A stretch of DNA of 64,000 nt from Diphasiastrum complanatum (lineage: Eukaryota > Streptophyta > Lycopodiopsida > Lycopodiales > Lycopodiaceae), in assembly GCA_029204225.1 (NCBI GenBank), contig CM055093.1, positions 47,502,354 through 47,566,353 on the forward strand, in the 5' to 3' direction. The notes beneath the pieces are model-generated. The model worked only from the letters and a program-made list of their open reading frames with translations. It was not told where the DNA came from and searched no databases. The position numbers were made by a program, and so were the translations under genes. This document shows, in pieces, positions 12,091 through 25,209 of this stretch (the stretch's first letter is position 1; each line of letters opens with the position of its first letter).

Positions 12091-12650
12091 TTAGGTAAAA
12101 AAAAAACAAAAAATGCGTAAAAAATAGCGAATGCATTTTTCTCTTGGAGTTTAGTTCTTGGAGAAGCGATGTTCTTAAATTGTTTTTAAAACAATATTTT
12201 TGAGTTGCATTCAACATCTGGATCAAACAACAAACTAAGCATGAGGTACTTTTCATTCTTAAACTACTTTTCATTTTATATTTTATTGCATTACTTCATG
12301 TTCATTATGAATGACAATACTTCATGCATTACTTCATGGCAATATTTTATTGCATTACTTCATGTTCAATATGCTTTGTGCACATCATAAATTTCATTTG
12401 AATTTTTAGATATAATATTGATTGTTGTTTTGAAATCCGACATTTCTTAGTTGATTATTACGTCAATCCACATCCCTAAATTTGACACTACAATTTTTGA
12501 AAAACAAAACATTGCACATATAAAAGCAATGGCAATATAGCACGATCATTTGCAATAATAATATTTTTCATAATATAAATTAATGTATTACAAAAATGGT
12601 GCTTCAATGTCACACGAGTCTTTCTAGATCTAACATCAACTAAAACTTAT
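12091..12650. other. non-coding CACTA interior, no gene seen
   Basis: AT-rich sequence between subterminal repeats and the TnpA-like 3' exon. It contains a short direct repeat of 'ttgcattacttcatgttca' (about 12,288 and 12,351). No protein features. Confidence 0.5.
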
Positions 12651-12652
12651 AA

Positions 12653-13637
12653 ACCTAATTTACTCGTCGTCGTCGTGACGTCCAGTCTGCATGAACACAA
12701 GAAAACAAACTACATTAATATTTAATGCTTGATTGTATTAAATTAAATAAATTGACGTCAAAATACAAACCACATTAATATAAATACAAAAACTAGTACT
12801 TACATATGGAGGATGATCCTCGCTCTTTAGTTTGTAATGCGTTGTACGATTTCCTAAAGGAAAATTCGTACTCCTCCTTAGTTGGCAGATGTCCATAGTT
12901 CGCCCACTATCCATGCATTCAATTGAAGTTGAATTAATTTAGGGCTACGTTGAAGCAGCTAGTCATAATGCATATTAAAAAATAAAAGCATATAAAATCA
13001 AAGATAAACTATAAGAGTAGTGTAAGTTCACTTACCATGCTTGCTTGCAATCCCGCCTTTTCGCTCGAGCCCAACCTAGGGTTGCCTATTCCATGCATCC
13101 TAGCGGCCGCAACATCTTTCTGAATCTTGTATTTATCTAGTGTTCGTTCATCCACTTTTACACGTTTCCAATCATTTCTTGAACCCCAGGAAGGCTTGGA
13201 TTGCCCGTCCCTATAAGCTTGTCATGCCATATCACGATGATGCCTAATCCATAAGCTCATATGCTTATGAATTTCCTTCTCGTCGAATTCCTCTTCTTGT
13301 TGGAATTCATCATGAAGGGTACCAATAACCAGTCGTTTATTGGCGGCAGGTTGTTCGAACCATTTACTAAATAATCTGTCACCAAAATGATGTTGGCATA
13401 AAGAATAGAGTCGGTCCAAAACCACCCTTCCATTTCTATTGGCAATTATATTGCCTTGAGGATCCACGTCATAATAAAGATTTGTTCGGTGGGGGCGGGA
13501 GCCACGGCCTCTTGTGAGGGACCACCCTCATTTTGGCAAAGCATATTTTGTAGTTGTTTCCTTTGCTCGGGAGTTAATGATTCATATAAGTTTTTTACAA
13601 AGTCTCCCGAGCTTTCACCACTGCCTGACCTCGACAT
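12653..13637 (-). pseudogene. CACTA TnpA-like accessory gene, 3 exons, frameshifted
   Basis: Exon 1 (13,637-13,036) starts MSRSGSGES and runs through a predicted helical segment, NLYESLTPEQRKQLQNML. A 1-base frameshift near 13,480 interrupts it. It continues LYYDVDPQGNIIANRNGR, the region SKWFEQPAANKRLVIG, then HKHMSLWIRHHRDMA and a TGA, and finally a basic segment ending GLQASM at a GTAAGT donor. Exon 2 (12,908-12,804) reads in phase WANYGHLPTKEEYEFSFRKS, with another GTAAGT. Exon 3 (12,686-12,653) encodes a short Arg-rich tail. The pattern fits plant Ptta/En-Spm 'Transposase_24' accessory proteins, which bind subterminal repeats. It lies head-to-head with the Tnp2 gene and next to palindrome cluster B. 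Confidence 0.65.
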
Positions 13638-13925
13638 GATTACTACATTGATAAACATACAATACATTACAATAAACCCTAATATATTGAAACGAAGTAG
13701 AAAAGAAAATCGATTACAGAACTTTAATGCATAGTGGAGTGGGACTTTCATACCTGTGTTAACAAAAGGAGAGAGATATGCGTGTAGAGCTCGAACCTGC
13801 ACCAAGATTGGCATAAGAATCATGTAAGCGACAATGTATAAGAATAGGTATATCTAAAAATTAAAACATTAGAATCATACAATAATTTTATATTATTTGT
13901 GTTTTGTACTTGTGCATATATGCAG
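13638..13925. promoter_or_regulatory. short divergent spacer between TnpA-like and Tnp2 genes
   Basis: Only ~290 bp separate the minus-strand TnpA-like ATG (13,637) from the first plus-strand Tnp2 exon I can define (13,926). A shared bidirectional promoter is inferred. No clear TATA pair is visible. Confidence 0.35.
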
Positions 13926-14238
13926 TTTATCACAACGAGATGAATTACATTCAGATCAGTCTAGCAATGAAGACATTACTCAAGTTAATAGGGTAAGTAA
14001 TAAATATGCATGTGTTCTTGTTCATAAAAACTTTGTTATTATAAGTTAAAATATTGTGCTAAAGTGACATGTACTTGATTTTTGTTTTTCGTAGAAAAAT
14101 TATTTTCAAAATAAAATATGGTGCACATGCCTCAAGTGTGATGGACAAAAGATGCGTGAAAGACGCATTGTTAAAAATCATTTGTGGAAGTTTGGACAAA
14201 AAGAAGAAGGTCAACCATCGAATTTGGAAGACGTTGAG
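13926..14238 (+). pseudogene. CACTA Tnp2 (TnpD) N-terminal exons, copy 1
   Basis: A small exon (13,926-13,992) ends at GTAAGT and encodes acidic DELHSDQSSNED. The next exon (14,095-14,238) follows a TTTTTCGTAG acceptor and encodes WCTCLKCDGQKMRERR and VKNHLWKFGQ, then EGQPSNLEDVE at a GTTTGT donor. The CxCxxC plus HL-x-x-x-G pattern is the 'Transpos_assoc' N-terminal domain found before Transposase_21 in plant CACTA transposases. The following intron (14,239-19,580) contains the entire young copia element. The coding continuation is at 19,581. Confidence 0.75.
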
Positions 14239-14248
14239 GTTTGTTAAT

Positions 14249-14929
14249 TGTTAAAATTCACAATTCTAGCTTGACTAGTTTTGGTCATATGACTTGTAAA
14301 TAGTTAGATGGTCATGATGTGGCTTGTCACACGTGCCAAATAGCATAGGATTCCATTCATAAGGATGTTCTCAAGTAGACCTAAGTGTTAGAACCTTTGG
14401 AATGAGTCCAAATTATGCTTAGATACAAGGGAGAAAAAATAGGAGCTATTTTCGGTAATTTTTGCATTGTTGAGGGATCTCCAAGATTCCAACCCTAACT
14501 TGGTAGGGATGAAAGATCCACCAAAATTAGCATTAGGGATAGGTTTAGGGCTACTCATACCTGCCCAAAACCGTGATGGATCATGTATATATAGGTGATG
14601 ATATCTCACCAAAATCAATCAAGCAATTTCATGTTTTTTCTCTCATAATGGTGCAATTGCTCTCTATGTTCATAATTGTTTGAGTACTTGTGATTACTAA
14701 TGATTATAGGATTGAATGTAGGTCTGGTGTACAGTACTCAGACTGTGGGAGGCCGTACTTTCACACGTGTGAAGCCTTCTTCAAGGATTTGGGCCATTTA
14801 GTGAGGTTCAAGCATAGATTTTTGATGGATTTTGATGGTTCAACTTGTGCTAATCTTATGAAATCATAATCTATTGTTTCCCTCATCATTTCAAGTGTTT
14901 TAGGATCCTTATTTGCTGTAATTTTTACA
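14249..14929 (+). repeat. left LTR of the young copia
   Basis: Begins TGTTAAAATTCAC and ends TTTTTACA. TATA-like atgtatatataggtg lies near 14,583-14,597. A perfect palindrome TTCACACGTGTGAA sits at 14,759-14,772, downstream of the TATA box in the R/U5 region. Near-identical to 18,819-19,500. Confidence 0.97.
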
Positions 14930-14942
14930 TGGTATCAGAGCC
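14930..14942 (+). other. primer-binding site (initiator-Met tRNA type)
   Basis: TGGTATCAGAGCC begins directly after the left LTR. It is complementary to the 3' end of plant initiator methionine tRNA, the usual copia minus-strand primer. Confidence 0.95.
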
Positions 14943-15741
14943 TAAAGGCTGAAATGAGCTAAATCCTTGGTTTTCATTCAATTTGATCACAATTTTTGAT
15001 CTAAATCTTGTGTAGATTGGATCTTAGCATCTAGTATTGATTCTAGAACTCAAAGTGAGTCAAATACATTGGAGATTGGTATTGTGTGACTTCATTTGCA
15101 GGTGTTTAGGTGTCTAAAACCAGAGGCAAAGTTGAATTCAATTCACATTACCAAGATAGCAAGTTTTGCTTGCTCCAAGCATTGATTTCTAAGCGAGTTT
15201 TGGAGGTGATTTCATAGAGGAGGCTTTCTAGCATTCAAGGAGAGGGAAGATCAGAGTTTTGGGGACTCTTCAAGGCTGTTCTAAGGTGTAGTAGGCACCT
15301 CCTAAAGTGATTTAGGTTCAGTCCAACCATTGCTTGACTTATGCACCAAATTAGATCAATTTTTCATCAATTTTGATCATTTTTTTGCTTGTGATTGGAT
15401 AGTAGATTGTGTTGCATCCTCATTAAGTTCCATTTAGATCTTTTACAAGTGATTTTGGAAGTATATTAGGTTGCTGAAATTCACTCTTTATCAGATCATT
15501 TGGAAGCTTTAATGTTCTTTATAGAAAGAGGGGCAATTCTACTAGTATTGTCTACTTCAATCAAGCAAGTGCATTGTTTCTAGTATTCTATGATTTGATT
15601 TTGTTAGAGATCATTCTTAGATCTTTATAGGAAGTCTATTACTGATCTTTTCAGGTCCCTAAGAAGTGGGATAAGGTAGACCTTCAATCAAATCAATAGA
15701 AGTAACCTTCATTTGTGTCAAGTCCTTGATTAGGAGACTAG

Positions 15742-18700
15742 ATGGCATCTATAAATGCATATCTTTTGGATACTAATGAAAGGCTCAACAAAACTAACTA
15801 TTCCATATGGAAAGTTAGAATGGAATCTATCATGATCATGCAAGATCTGATGGAAATTGTAAATGGTAAGGAAGGTGAACCTATTCATCCTCAAGAAAAA
15901 GCCAAATACATCAAGAGGTGCAATGTTGCACTACATTGCATAAAAATGAATGTTGCAAATGAACTCTTAAGAGAGGTAGGAGATTGCACTTCAGCTCAAG
16001 ATGCTTGGGAGACTTTGCAAAAGGTCTATGAATCCAAGAACCAAACTAGAATGTTAGCTTTTAAGAATCAAATCTCTAGAAGCTATCAAAAGAAAGGAGA
16101 GAGTGCACATACTTTTGTCCTAAGAGTAAAGGAATTGAACAAAGAGCTAGCCTTTATAGGTGACCCTATCAAGGATGAAGAGCTTGTTCAACTCATATTG
16201 AATGGACTAAGCTTTGAATTTGACAATTTGGTTCAGGGATATGCAATTATGGGTAAGCTACCCATACTTGAAGAACTCCAAGGCACGCTCATGGCCGAGG
16301 AATCAAGAAGGAGCCAAATGCAAGAGAGGATGGATAGGCTTTCCATCCAAGGTGGAGATGACCAAGCTCTCTTCACCAAAGGCAAAGGCAAGTCCAAAGG
16401 CAAAGGATCAACATTCAAGAAGTCTACAAAGCTTGAGGATCAAGAAGGACCCCCAAAGGCATCTCCATCAACCACCAAAGTCAAGAAGGACAAATCAAAG
16501 GTGAAGTGCTACTATTGTAGCAAGATGGGGCATTATGCCTCGGAATGCTTCAAGAGGAAGCAAGATCAAAGCCAAGCCAACATGAGAAAAGAGGAGGAGG
16601 AGGAGAGTTCACATGAGGACTCTCTCATGATGTCCATATTTTCTTCAACAAGCTTCAAAGGAGAAGATCCTTGGTGGATTGACTCGGGTGCTAGTTCACA
16701 CATGACTAGTAAAAGGGAGTTTTTCTCTTCTCTCTTATCTTATGATGGACCTATAAAGTCTATCTATACAGCAAATGATGAAGCTTGTAAGATTGAAGGA
16801 GTTGGTAGCATTCCCCTTTGCTTAGGATCTTCCAAAAAGATCAACATAGAAGGTGTTTTGTACATTCCTACAATAACAAAGAATCTACTAAGTGTTGGCC
16901 AAATGGTAGACCATGGTTTCAATGTTGATTTTGTTTCAAATGAATGTTTCATCAAGAAGAAGGGTAAGATAGTGGCTAAGGGCACTAGACTTGGCAAACT
17001 TTATAAGCTGGATGCATTTGTGGATACTAATGTTGTCATGTTGGCCGAGAAGAACAAGATATCTACCTTTACTTTATGGCACAAAAGACTTGGACATGTC
17101 AACTCGGGTTCCATGGAGGCTATGATCAAGGAAGATTATGCTTTAGGCCTACCAAGGTCTAAAAGGGCAAAAGTGGAGCCATCAAGGCTCACATATCAAG
17201 GCAAAGGACAGCAAGTTGAGGGTATCTCATCCACTTCTTATGCTTTATCTAGTTTTGAAGAACTGGCTAATGTTGAAGATGCATTGAGCTCCAAAGAATG
17301 GTATAAAGCTATGTTGGATGAGTATGATGCCTTGATTGAGAATGAAACTTGGTTGCTTGTTGAGAGACCTCAAAGGAATGTAATAGGATGTAAGTGGGTC
17401 TTCAAGCTTAAGTTGAATGCAAATGGGAGTGTTAACAAACATAAAGCAAGATTAGTTGCAAAAGGTTATGCTCAAGAGAGAGGGATAGACTATGAGGAAA
17501 CTTTTGCACCCGTGGCCAAGATGGTCACAATAAGACTAATCATTGCACTTGCATCACATTTTGGATGGATTCTATGTCAAATGGATGTCTCTAATGCTTT
17601 CTTGAATGGTTTTTTGGAAGAGGATATCTATATGGAGTAGCCACAAGGGTTCATCAAGCATGGAATGGAGAACAAAGTATGCCATCTCCAAAGAAGCATC
17701 TATGGCTTGAAGCAAGCCTCGAGATCTTGGAATTCAAGACTACATTGCTATCTTATTTCACTTTCTTTTGTTCAAAGTGAATATGATCCTACTCTTTACA
17801 TTAAGTTTGATGATGTTGGTATTGTACTTTTACTCATTTATGTAGATGACATCATCATTAGTAGAAATAGTGTTGATGGTATTGAAAAAATCAAGATAGA
17901 TCTATCCTTAGAGTTCAAGATGGTAGATCTAGGGTGTCTTCACTTCATCTTAGGCATAGAAGTACTTAGAAGGTCTGATTTTATCTTTATAAGTCAAGTA
18001 AACTATGCTCAAAGTCTTTTGAAGAAGTTTAAGATGGAAGTATGCAAAAGTGTTGACACACCAATGGAGCAAGATGTAAAAGTGCCAAATGAAGATGGTG
18101 AAAGATCCTTCATGGACATCACTTTGTTTAGGCAACTTATAGGTTCCTTAATGTGGATCACTATAACTAGACCAGATCTTAGCTTTAGTGTATGTAGGTT
18201 GAGCCAATCCATGCAAAAGCCATTGAATATCCATTGGAAAAAGGCTAAGAGGATTCTAAGATACATCTCGGGTACATTGGATTTTGGGATTCTATATAGA
18301 GGAGATGTGATTAACCTTCATGCATTTAGTGATTCAGATTTTGCAGGGGACAAGAGGGATAGGAAATCAACAAGTGCCTATTCAACTTTCATAGGAGAAG
18401 GTGTGGTTTCATGGCTTTCAAAAAAGCAAGAAACTATATCTCTATCTTCAACCGAGGCCGAGTACAAAGCTTTGACAACCACTACAAAGGAGGTACTTTG
18501 GATTAAGAGATTATTGGTGGAGCTAAAGATCATGGATTCAGAGGAGGCACCAATCATCTACAATGACAATATATCAGCCCAACACCTTGCATCTAACCCA
18601 ATCTTCCATGCAAGATCTAAGCACATTGAGATATGCCATCACTTTGTGAGAGAAATGGTGCAAGCCAAGGAGATTGCTTTGGAGCATGTTCCAAGCAATG

Positions 18701-18804
18701 AATGTGTAGCTGATCTACTTACTAAACCACTTCAAAAGACACCTTTTATGAAGTTCAGATCATCACTTGGAGTGATTAGTAAAGCAATGATTGAACCAAG
18801 CTAG
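15742..18804 (+). pseudogene. Ty1/copia gag-pol polyprotein, one nonsense codon, integrase core missing
   Basis: A single frame of ~1,020 codons, against ~1,300 for a usual copia polyprotein. Order: gag with the DUF4219-like start (LNKTNYSIWKVRMESIM); CCHC knuckle CYYCSKMGHYASEC at residue ~256; protease WWIDSGASSHM with catalytic Asp at ~314; GAG-pre-integrase LWHKRLGHVN at ~444. The integrase CxxC and DDE core are absent. After a short linker come RT (ALSSKEWYKAM; YVDDIII at 17,839) and RNase H (SDSDFAGDKRDRKSTSAY; LSSTEAEY) ending ECVADLLTKPL. The frame is broken only by TAG at 17,638-17,640, where family members have the Gln of YMEQPQGF (CAG to TAG). The deletion keeps the frame, so it may be inherited from a source copy mobilised in trans. 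Confidence 0.95.
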
Positions 18805-18805
18805 A

Positions 18806-18818
18806 TAGTGAGGAGGAG
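18806..18818 (+). other. polypurine tract
   Basis: tagtgaggaggag immediately precedes the right LTR TG and primes plus-strand synthesis in copia elements. Similar tracts precede LTRs at 426 and 5,605. Confidence 0.85.
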
Positions 18819-19500
18819 TGTTAAAAATTCACAATTCTAGCTTGACTAGTTTTGGTCATATGACTTGTAAATAGTTAGATGGTCATGATGTGGCTTGTCA
18901 CACGTGCCAAATAGCATAGGATTCCATTCATAAGGATGTTCTCAAGTAGACCTAAGTGTTAGAACCTTTGGAATGAGTCCAAATTATGCTTAGATACAAG
19001 GGAGAAAAAATAGGAGCTATTTTTGGTAATTTTTGCATTGTTGAGGGATCTCCAAGATTCCAACCCTAACTTGGTAGGGATGAAAGATCCACCAAAATTA
19101 GCATTAGGGATAGGTTTAGGGCTACTCATACCTGCCCAAAACCGTGATGGATCATGTATATATAGGTGATGATATCTCACCAAAATCAATCAAGCAATTT
19201 CATGTTTTTTCTCTCATAATGGTGCAATTGCTCTCTATGTTCATAATTGTTTGAGTACTTGTGATTACTAATGATTATAGGATTGAATGTAGGTCTGGTG
19301 TACAGTACTCAGACTGTGGGAGGCCGTACTTTCACACGTGTGAAGCCTTCTTCAAGGATTTGGGCCATTTAGTGAGGTTCAAGCATAGATTTTTGATGGA
19401 TTTTGATGGTTCAACTTGTGCTAGTCTTATGAAATCATAATCTATTGTTTCCCTCATCATTTCAAGTGTTTTAGGATCCTTATTTGCTGTAATTTTTACA
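18819..19500 (+). repeat. right LTR of the young copia
   Basis: Starts TGTTAAAAATTCAC and ends TTTTTACA, then the TTAAT duplication. It differs from the left LTR by one extra A near the start, T for C near 19,024 and G for A near 19,423. Confidence 0.97.
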
Positions 19501-19580
19501 TTAATTTTATATGATTGTTTTTTATTATAATCTTCGTTAATCTATATATGTCACTTAGGAAATTTGTTTCATGTGTGTAG

Positions 19581-21992
19581 CCAATACATCGAATGCCATT
19601 TCACGGAGTTGATCCATCCGTGTTTAGTTACAATCAACGTCAATAGACATGAGAAAACAAAGAATGAAACAAATTGAAGAGGCAAACACAATTGGAAAAG
19701 AGAATAATCAACTTGATTTTAATGATTATGATGATGAGGTGCAACACGATGAAGCAATGCACAACATGTTTGAATCTTACTTTGAAACAAATGAGAATGA
19801 TGATATGCATGCATCTTCTAGTGAAAATGGGATCACGAACAATTTGAGATGGATGAAGACGAGATCCTATTGCGCAAGGAGGCAAACACTCCTCTATATC
19901 CTAGAGCATCCATTTTGAGACTAGCTACGTCAATTCTTATTCTAAACCTTCAAGCAACATACAAATGGAGTGATCGTAGCGTGACATCTTTATTTGGGTA
20001 CTTAACGCATAACACAACTATCATACTTTATAGCATATTTATATTAAGTTAATTTTGTTTCTTTTATAACAACTCACATTGCTCTTTTTCTAGGTATACT
20101 TCTGAAAGAAAATGTGATATCTAAAACACGAAAAGAAGCACGAAAGATGATGACCGTGCTTGGAATGGATTACGACACAATACATGCATGTCTCGAAGAC
20201 CATGTTCTATATAGAGCTGAGCATTCAGAAAAGCTTCAATGTCCAGTGTGTAACGCTTCATGTTTTCGAGATGACGTACAAGGGGATAAAGTGCCACGAA
20301 AAGTGTTACAACATTTTTCAATTATCCCATGATTGCAACATCATCTTGGTCCACATGGCCAGTTGTGCTCGTTAATTACAACATACCTCCATGGTTGAGT
20401 ATTAAAATGGGACACTTGTTATTGGCTTTATTGATTCCAGGAAAGTACAAGGCCAAGAACATGGATGTGTATCTTGCACCTTTGATCGATGAATTGTGCA
20501 TTCTTTGGAATGGTATTCACGCTTACGACATCTCGAGACCTTTACAACAACGAAACTTCATTGTTCATGGAATTTTAATGTGGACGATGCATGACTACCC
20601 CGATTTAAGCAAATATTCAGGTATCTATATAATGAATCTAATCCGTTTTAGGGTTTAACGTTTGAGTATATTTAACTAAGCTTATGTTTAATTTGGTTTA
20701 TGAACTATGCAAGTTTAACCACATTGGGTTACAACGCATGTTATATTTGTGGACCACTTTTGGGAGGTCGACATAGCAAAAATATGTTAAGAAAAGTGGT
20801 GTATGAAAATCATCGCAAATACTTGCCGCTTGATCACCCTTTTCAAAGGCTGAATAGGCGATTTTTTGGAGGGCGAGGAGATAATCCTCTAATTACACCA
20901 CACCCGCACGCATGGGAGTAGCAGAATGGCATGGTGAATGGCTTAAACATCACGACATTAATTCTTCATGGAATGAATCCATTGATGGTATGAAACGGTT
21001 GTCTATTTTTCATAAATTATCCTATTGGAGGAATTTATTGATAAACCATCTATTGGATCCTATGCACATATTCAAAAACGTCGGTGAATCCTTATGGAAC
21101 CACATCATTGGCATAAAAGACAACTCTGCAGCTCATAAAGATCTACAAGCGGCTGATGTGAAAAGACCCTATTGGATTCAATACACCGAAGGTGGAGATG
21201 AGATTCTACCTAGTGTGCCGTGGATTCTTACAAAAGGGCAACTCTCATATGTTAACATATCACATTATTGGCATAAGATGTTGCAATTCATACTTCCACT
21301 TTCTATTCGAGGTCTCTTCAACGATGACGTATGAAATACGCTTTACAATTTGTCATCGATGATTAGGTTTGTATATTTTTTTAATCACTTGTATAAATAT
21401 GTGATATTTTAATTTTTTTTATGTGTTAAACAACCTAATGTACTATCAGTCTTGCAAGTGGATTTCCTCAAAAGAAATAAAAAATAGTGAATTGGATTCC
21501 ATGAAAATCCAAATGATTGAAATGGTATGTGTGTTGGAAAGAGATTTTCCAACTTCCTTTTTGGATATACAAGTTCATCTTCTAGTGTTGGATGAAGAGG
21601 TATCAATTGCAGGACCTGTGCACACGAGATGGATGTTCTACCTTGAGCGCTTTATGAGAGTTTTGAAGGGCTTTGTGAGACAAAAGGCAAGGTCAGAAGG
21701 TAGCATTGCAGAAAGTTGACTTGTACAAGAATCTTTGTTTTATATCACCGAAATAATCTCACAATTGCATCCTGCAAGTCCAAAAATGTGGTGTGAAGAA
21801 GAAGGTGAACGTGTTAAGGGTGAAGTACCACAAGGAAATGGTGTGCAAAAAAGACTTTCACCTCAATTAAAAGAAAAAATTGACACATTCATATTATATA
21901 ATTGTGGACAAATGGAAAAGTGGATTTCAAGGTATGAAGAAGCCAAAAAGGAAAGAAACATACCATTGAAACGAAGAAGAAATATCAATTGA
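19581..21992 (+). pseudogene. CACTA Tnp2 transposase core and DUF4218 region, copy 1
   Basis: Coding resumes after a GTGTGTAG acceptor with PIHRMPFHGVDPSVFSYN. Recognisable Transposase_21 blocks follow: NTPLYPRASILRLATS with LQATYKWSD; ARKMMTVLGMDYDTIHAC and CPVCNASCF; WPVVLVNYNIPPWLSIKMG; MDVYLAPLIDEL; ILMWTMHDYP; YNACYICGPLLGGRHS. Then LLDPMHIFKNVGESLW and the DUF4218 block LERDFPTSFLDIQVHLLV with GPVHTRWMFYLERFMRVLKG. Damage includes frameshifts near 19,845, 20,330 and 20,915. A deletion removes the DSPAWKH...ATDG block present in copy 2, and a smaller one lies before SHYWHKMLQFILP. Stops occur at 21,331 and 21,717. It cannot make active transposase. Confidence 0.85.
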
Positions 21993-22268
21993 AGAAGAAG
22001 AAGGGTGTTGGAGAACGACGAACATTTGGAGCCTTTACTTTCAAAATGCTCTCGTGAATGGATTTTTGATACGATGCTAAAAGCATCCAAAAACGAAGAA
22101 GAAGTGACCAAATTAGAATGAGAATTTGTCCAAGATGTGGATGGAAGGTTAGTGTAATATTGTTTATGTAAAGTTTTGTTTTTGTACTACTCAATATATG
22201 AATAATATTTCTAATTACACACATTTGTTTTTTTTTTTTTTGTGTTTTAGTATACATCATACACTGTC

Positions 22269-23154
22269 ATGTGGGCATATGGACACCATTACCATGTTGA
22301 GAGAGTTGACAACAAGCGACGTACATATAATTGTGGTATAATGGCCAACTTTCAACAAGAGAGTCGTTCTAGTGCGAGAGACCCTAATATCATTTCAGGT
22401 GACCTAGACTATGTCGGCACATTGCAACATATTTATGAAGTCGATTATGAGACTAACGGCAAATACTTTATTTTTGACGTAAAATGGTTTAAGGTCATCT
22501 ATCGTGGAAGCAATGCCATGATTAGAAATGATAACTCAAAGTTTATTCAAATCGACTCAACAAAATGTATATCGATGGACTCTCATGACACTTTAGTATT
22601 GCCACGACATTGCGAACAAGTGAGACTCTAAAATTTCAATGTCATTAATATTCGCAATCCAATTATTTATGTATCAATCTTATAGTACTAACTTAATTTT
22701 TTTTAATTCTTTGGCTAATTATATATTATCCAGATCAAATAGACCCAAGATGGTGGTATGTGATCCAACTTAATGCAAGAAAATGACGCGTGTTTGAAGG
22801 AAAAGATATTGTTGAATTGAATACACACGACGACCCACCACCCAATTTTAGCGACGTGTGGAAGAACTTGAACCACTCATCCAAAATCGAAATGATGTCG
22901 AAATGATGGGAGAAGAAAGTACGAATGAAAATGATGAGATTCCTACGATCGTACAAGACCAAATTGGGGATAATTTGAGGCCCCCATGTTTGGATGAGAT
23001 AGAATTAGAAGAAGAGGAGATTGAATATGAGGGTAACTCACATCATGAAAGAGACACGATCGAAAATTTACGATTATACCTAGACCTAGATTCAGATAAG
23101 TGTCAAGACTTGTGTGATGACGAAAATGATACAAATGATGAGAATGATCTATGA
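22269..23154 (+). pseudogene. CACTA Tnp2 C-terminal DUF4216 region, copy 1
   Basis: The first frame (22,269-22,631) gives VWAYGHHYHVERVDNKRRTY, YVGTLQHIYEVDYETNGKY and FDVKWFKV, the DUF4216 signature that follows DUF4218 in CACTA transposases. It continues after a short intron-like gap with DPRWWYVIQLNARK and an in-frame TGA. An Asp/Glu-rich tail ends NDENDL at 23,154. No CACTA-like right end or CpG palindromes are visible downstream, so the right end may be lost. Confidence 0.8.
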
Positions 23155-23759
23155 TTATGTATCATTCTTTTTTTTATATTCATCGCAATATTTTTTATGT
23201 ATATTTTTATGTATAGAGTTGAATGTGATAATTATAATACCCGAACCTTGCGGTTATGTCCTACTTCAGCATGTCACCACATATTCCCTCCCTGCGGCGT
23301 GTAGGTTTTTCCATGCAAGTTGGAAAGATTAGAACCTCGCCTTTAACGGGAGAAAAGTAAGGGCTACACACCTTCCTAGGATTGGGGATTTTAATTATCT
23401 ACATTTCACCTTTGCATATTAATTAATTGCTAGTGTATGCGATAAAATACGATATTCCTTTGAACAAAATGAAAATTATGAATTACATTTAATTTCTTAC
23501 TATGTTAGATAACGTATTCTAATAATAAAACAAATTGAAACAACACAAACTCACCAGTAAACTCACTTGAAGCTTAAGTGCAAACGTGCAATTGCTCGCT
23601 CTTTAAACGCTTGCTCTCTTTTTTTTGAATATTTTTGTCACATGCACAAGAATCTAAAAAATAACATTATATTACACAATTGAACCATTATTATAAGCAA
23701 ATTCAAACATACAATTACCATCAAACATTATCTAGTTATCTACTACTATAAATCTTAAT

Positions 23760-23760
<1 letters not shown>
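23155..23760. other. non-coding stretch
   Basis: AT-rich sequence after the Tnp2 stop. No terminal inverted repeat, gene or RNA motif recognised. Confidence 0.5.
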
Positions 23761-24890
<1,130 letters not shown>

Positions 24891-25037
24891 CTTTATTTAA
24901 AAAAAAAAGACTCCAAAATCTTTCAATTTCTTTAACCATACATGTACACTTCACCTCCTTTCTCTCTTTCTCTCTCACAAATTACAAATCTAATAATCAT
25001 AAATCTACTATCCTAAATAATACTAATAATCTAATAC

Positions 25038-25154
25038 GTGAAAGAGAAGGCGCTGGATCGCGCGAATTGGAAGATTGAAACAGACGTAAAAATAGTGGCG
25101 CAACATCTGTGGAAGTTTGGAAAGCACATTGAAGAGCCCGATGTGCATTTGGAG
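25038..25154 (+). pseudogene. CACTA Tnp2 N-terminal exon remnant, copy 2
   Basis: Encodes NWKIETDVKIVAQHLWKFGK, matching the copy 1 block RIVKNHLWKFGQ, and ends HIEEPDVHLE at a GTACAT donor. The cysteine part of the domain is lost. The donor leaves phase 0, and the next exon (SET-like) starts in phase 0 after a TATGCAG acceptor. Confidence 0.55.
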
Positions 25155-25209
25155 GTACATTTTGACTATTTAGTATTGAATAGTGTTGTCACATTAATGC
25201 CTTATGCAG

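Larger units (their letters stand above)
14249..19500 (+). mobile_element. young full-length Ty1/copia element with deleted integrase core
   Basis: Complete structure: left LTR 14,249-14,929, PBS, gag-pol frame, purine tract, right LTR 18,819-19,500. It is flanked by the 5-bp duplication TTAAT (14,244-14,248 and 19,501-19,505). LTRs are 681 and 682 bp. By eye they differ at two substitutions (one a CG to TG) and one A indel, so insertion is recent. The internal region is only ~3.9 kb because the integrase catalytic core and part of the downstream linker are absent. It inserted in an intron of the CACTA Tnp2 gene, in the same transcriptional orientation. Confidence 0.97.

Noticed and set aside
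12486-12505. CACTACAATTTTTGAA as a CACTA terminus
   Set aside because: It lies inside the element, between subterminal repeats and the TnpA-like 3' exon, and has no matching inverted partner that I can see.
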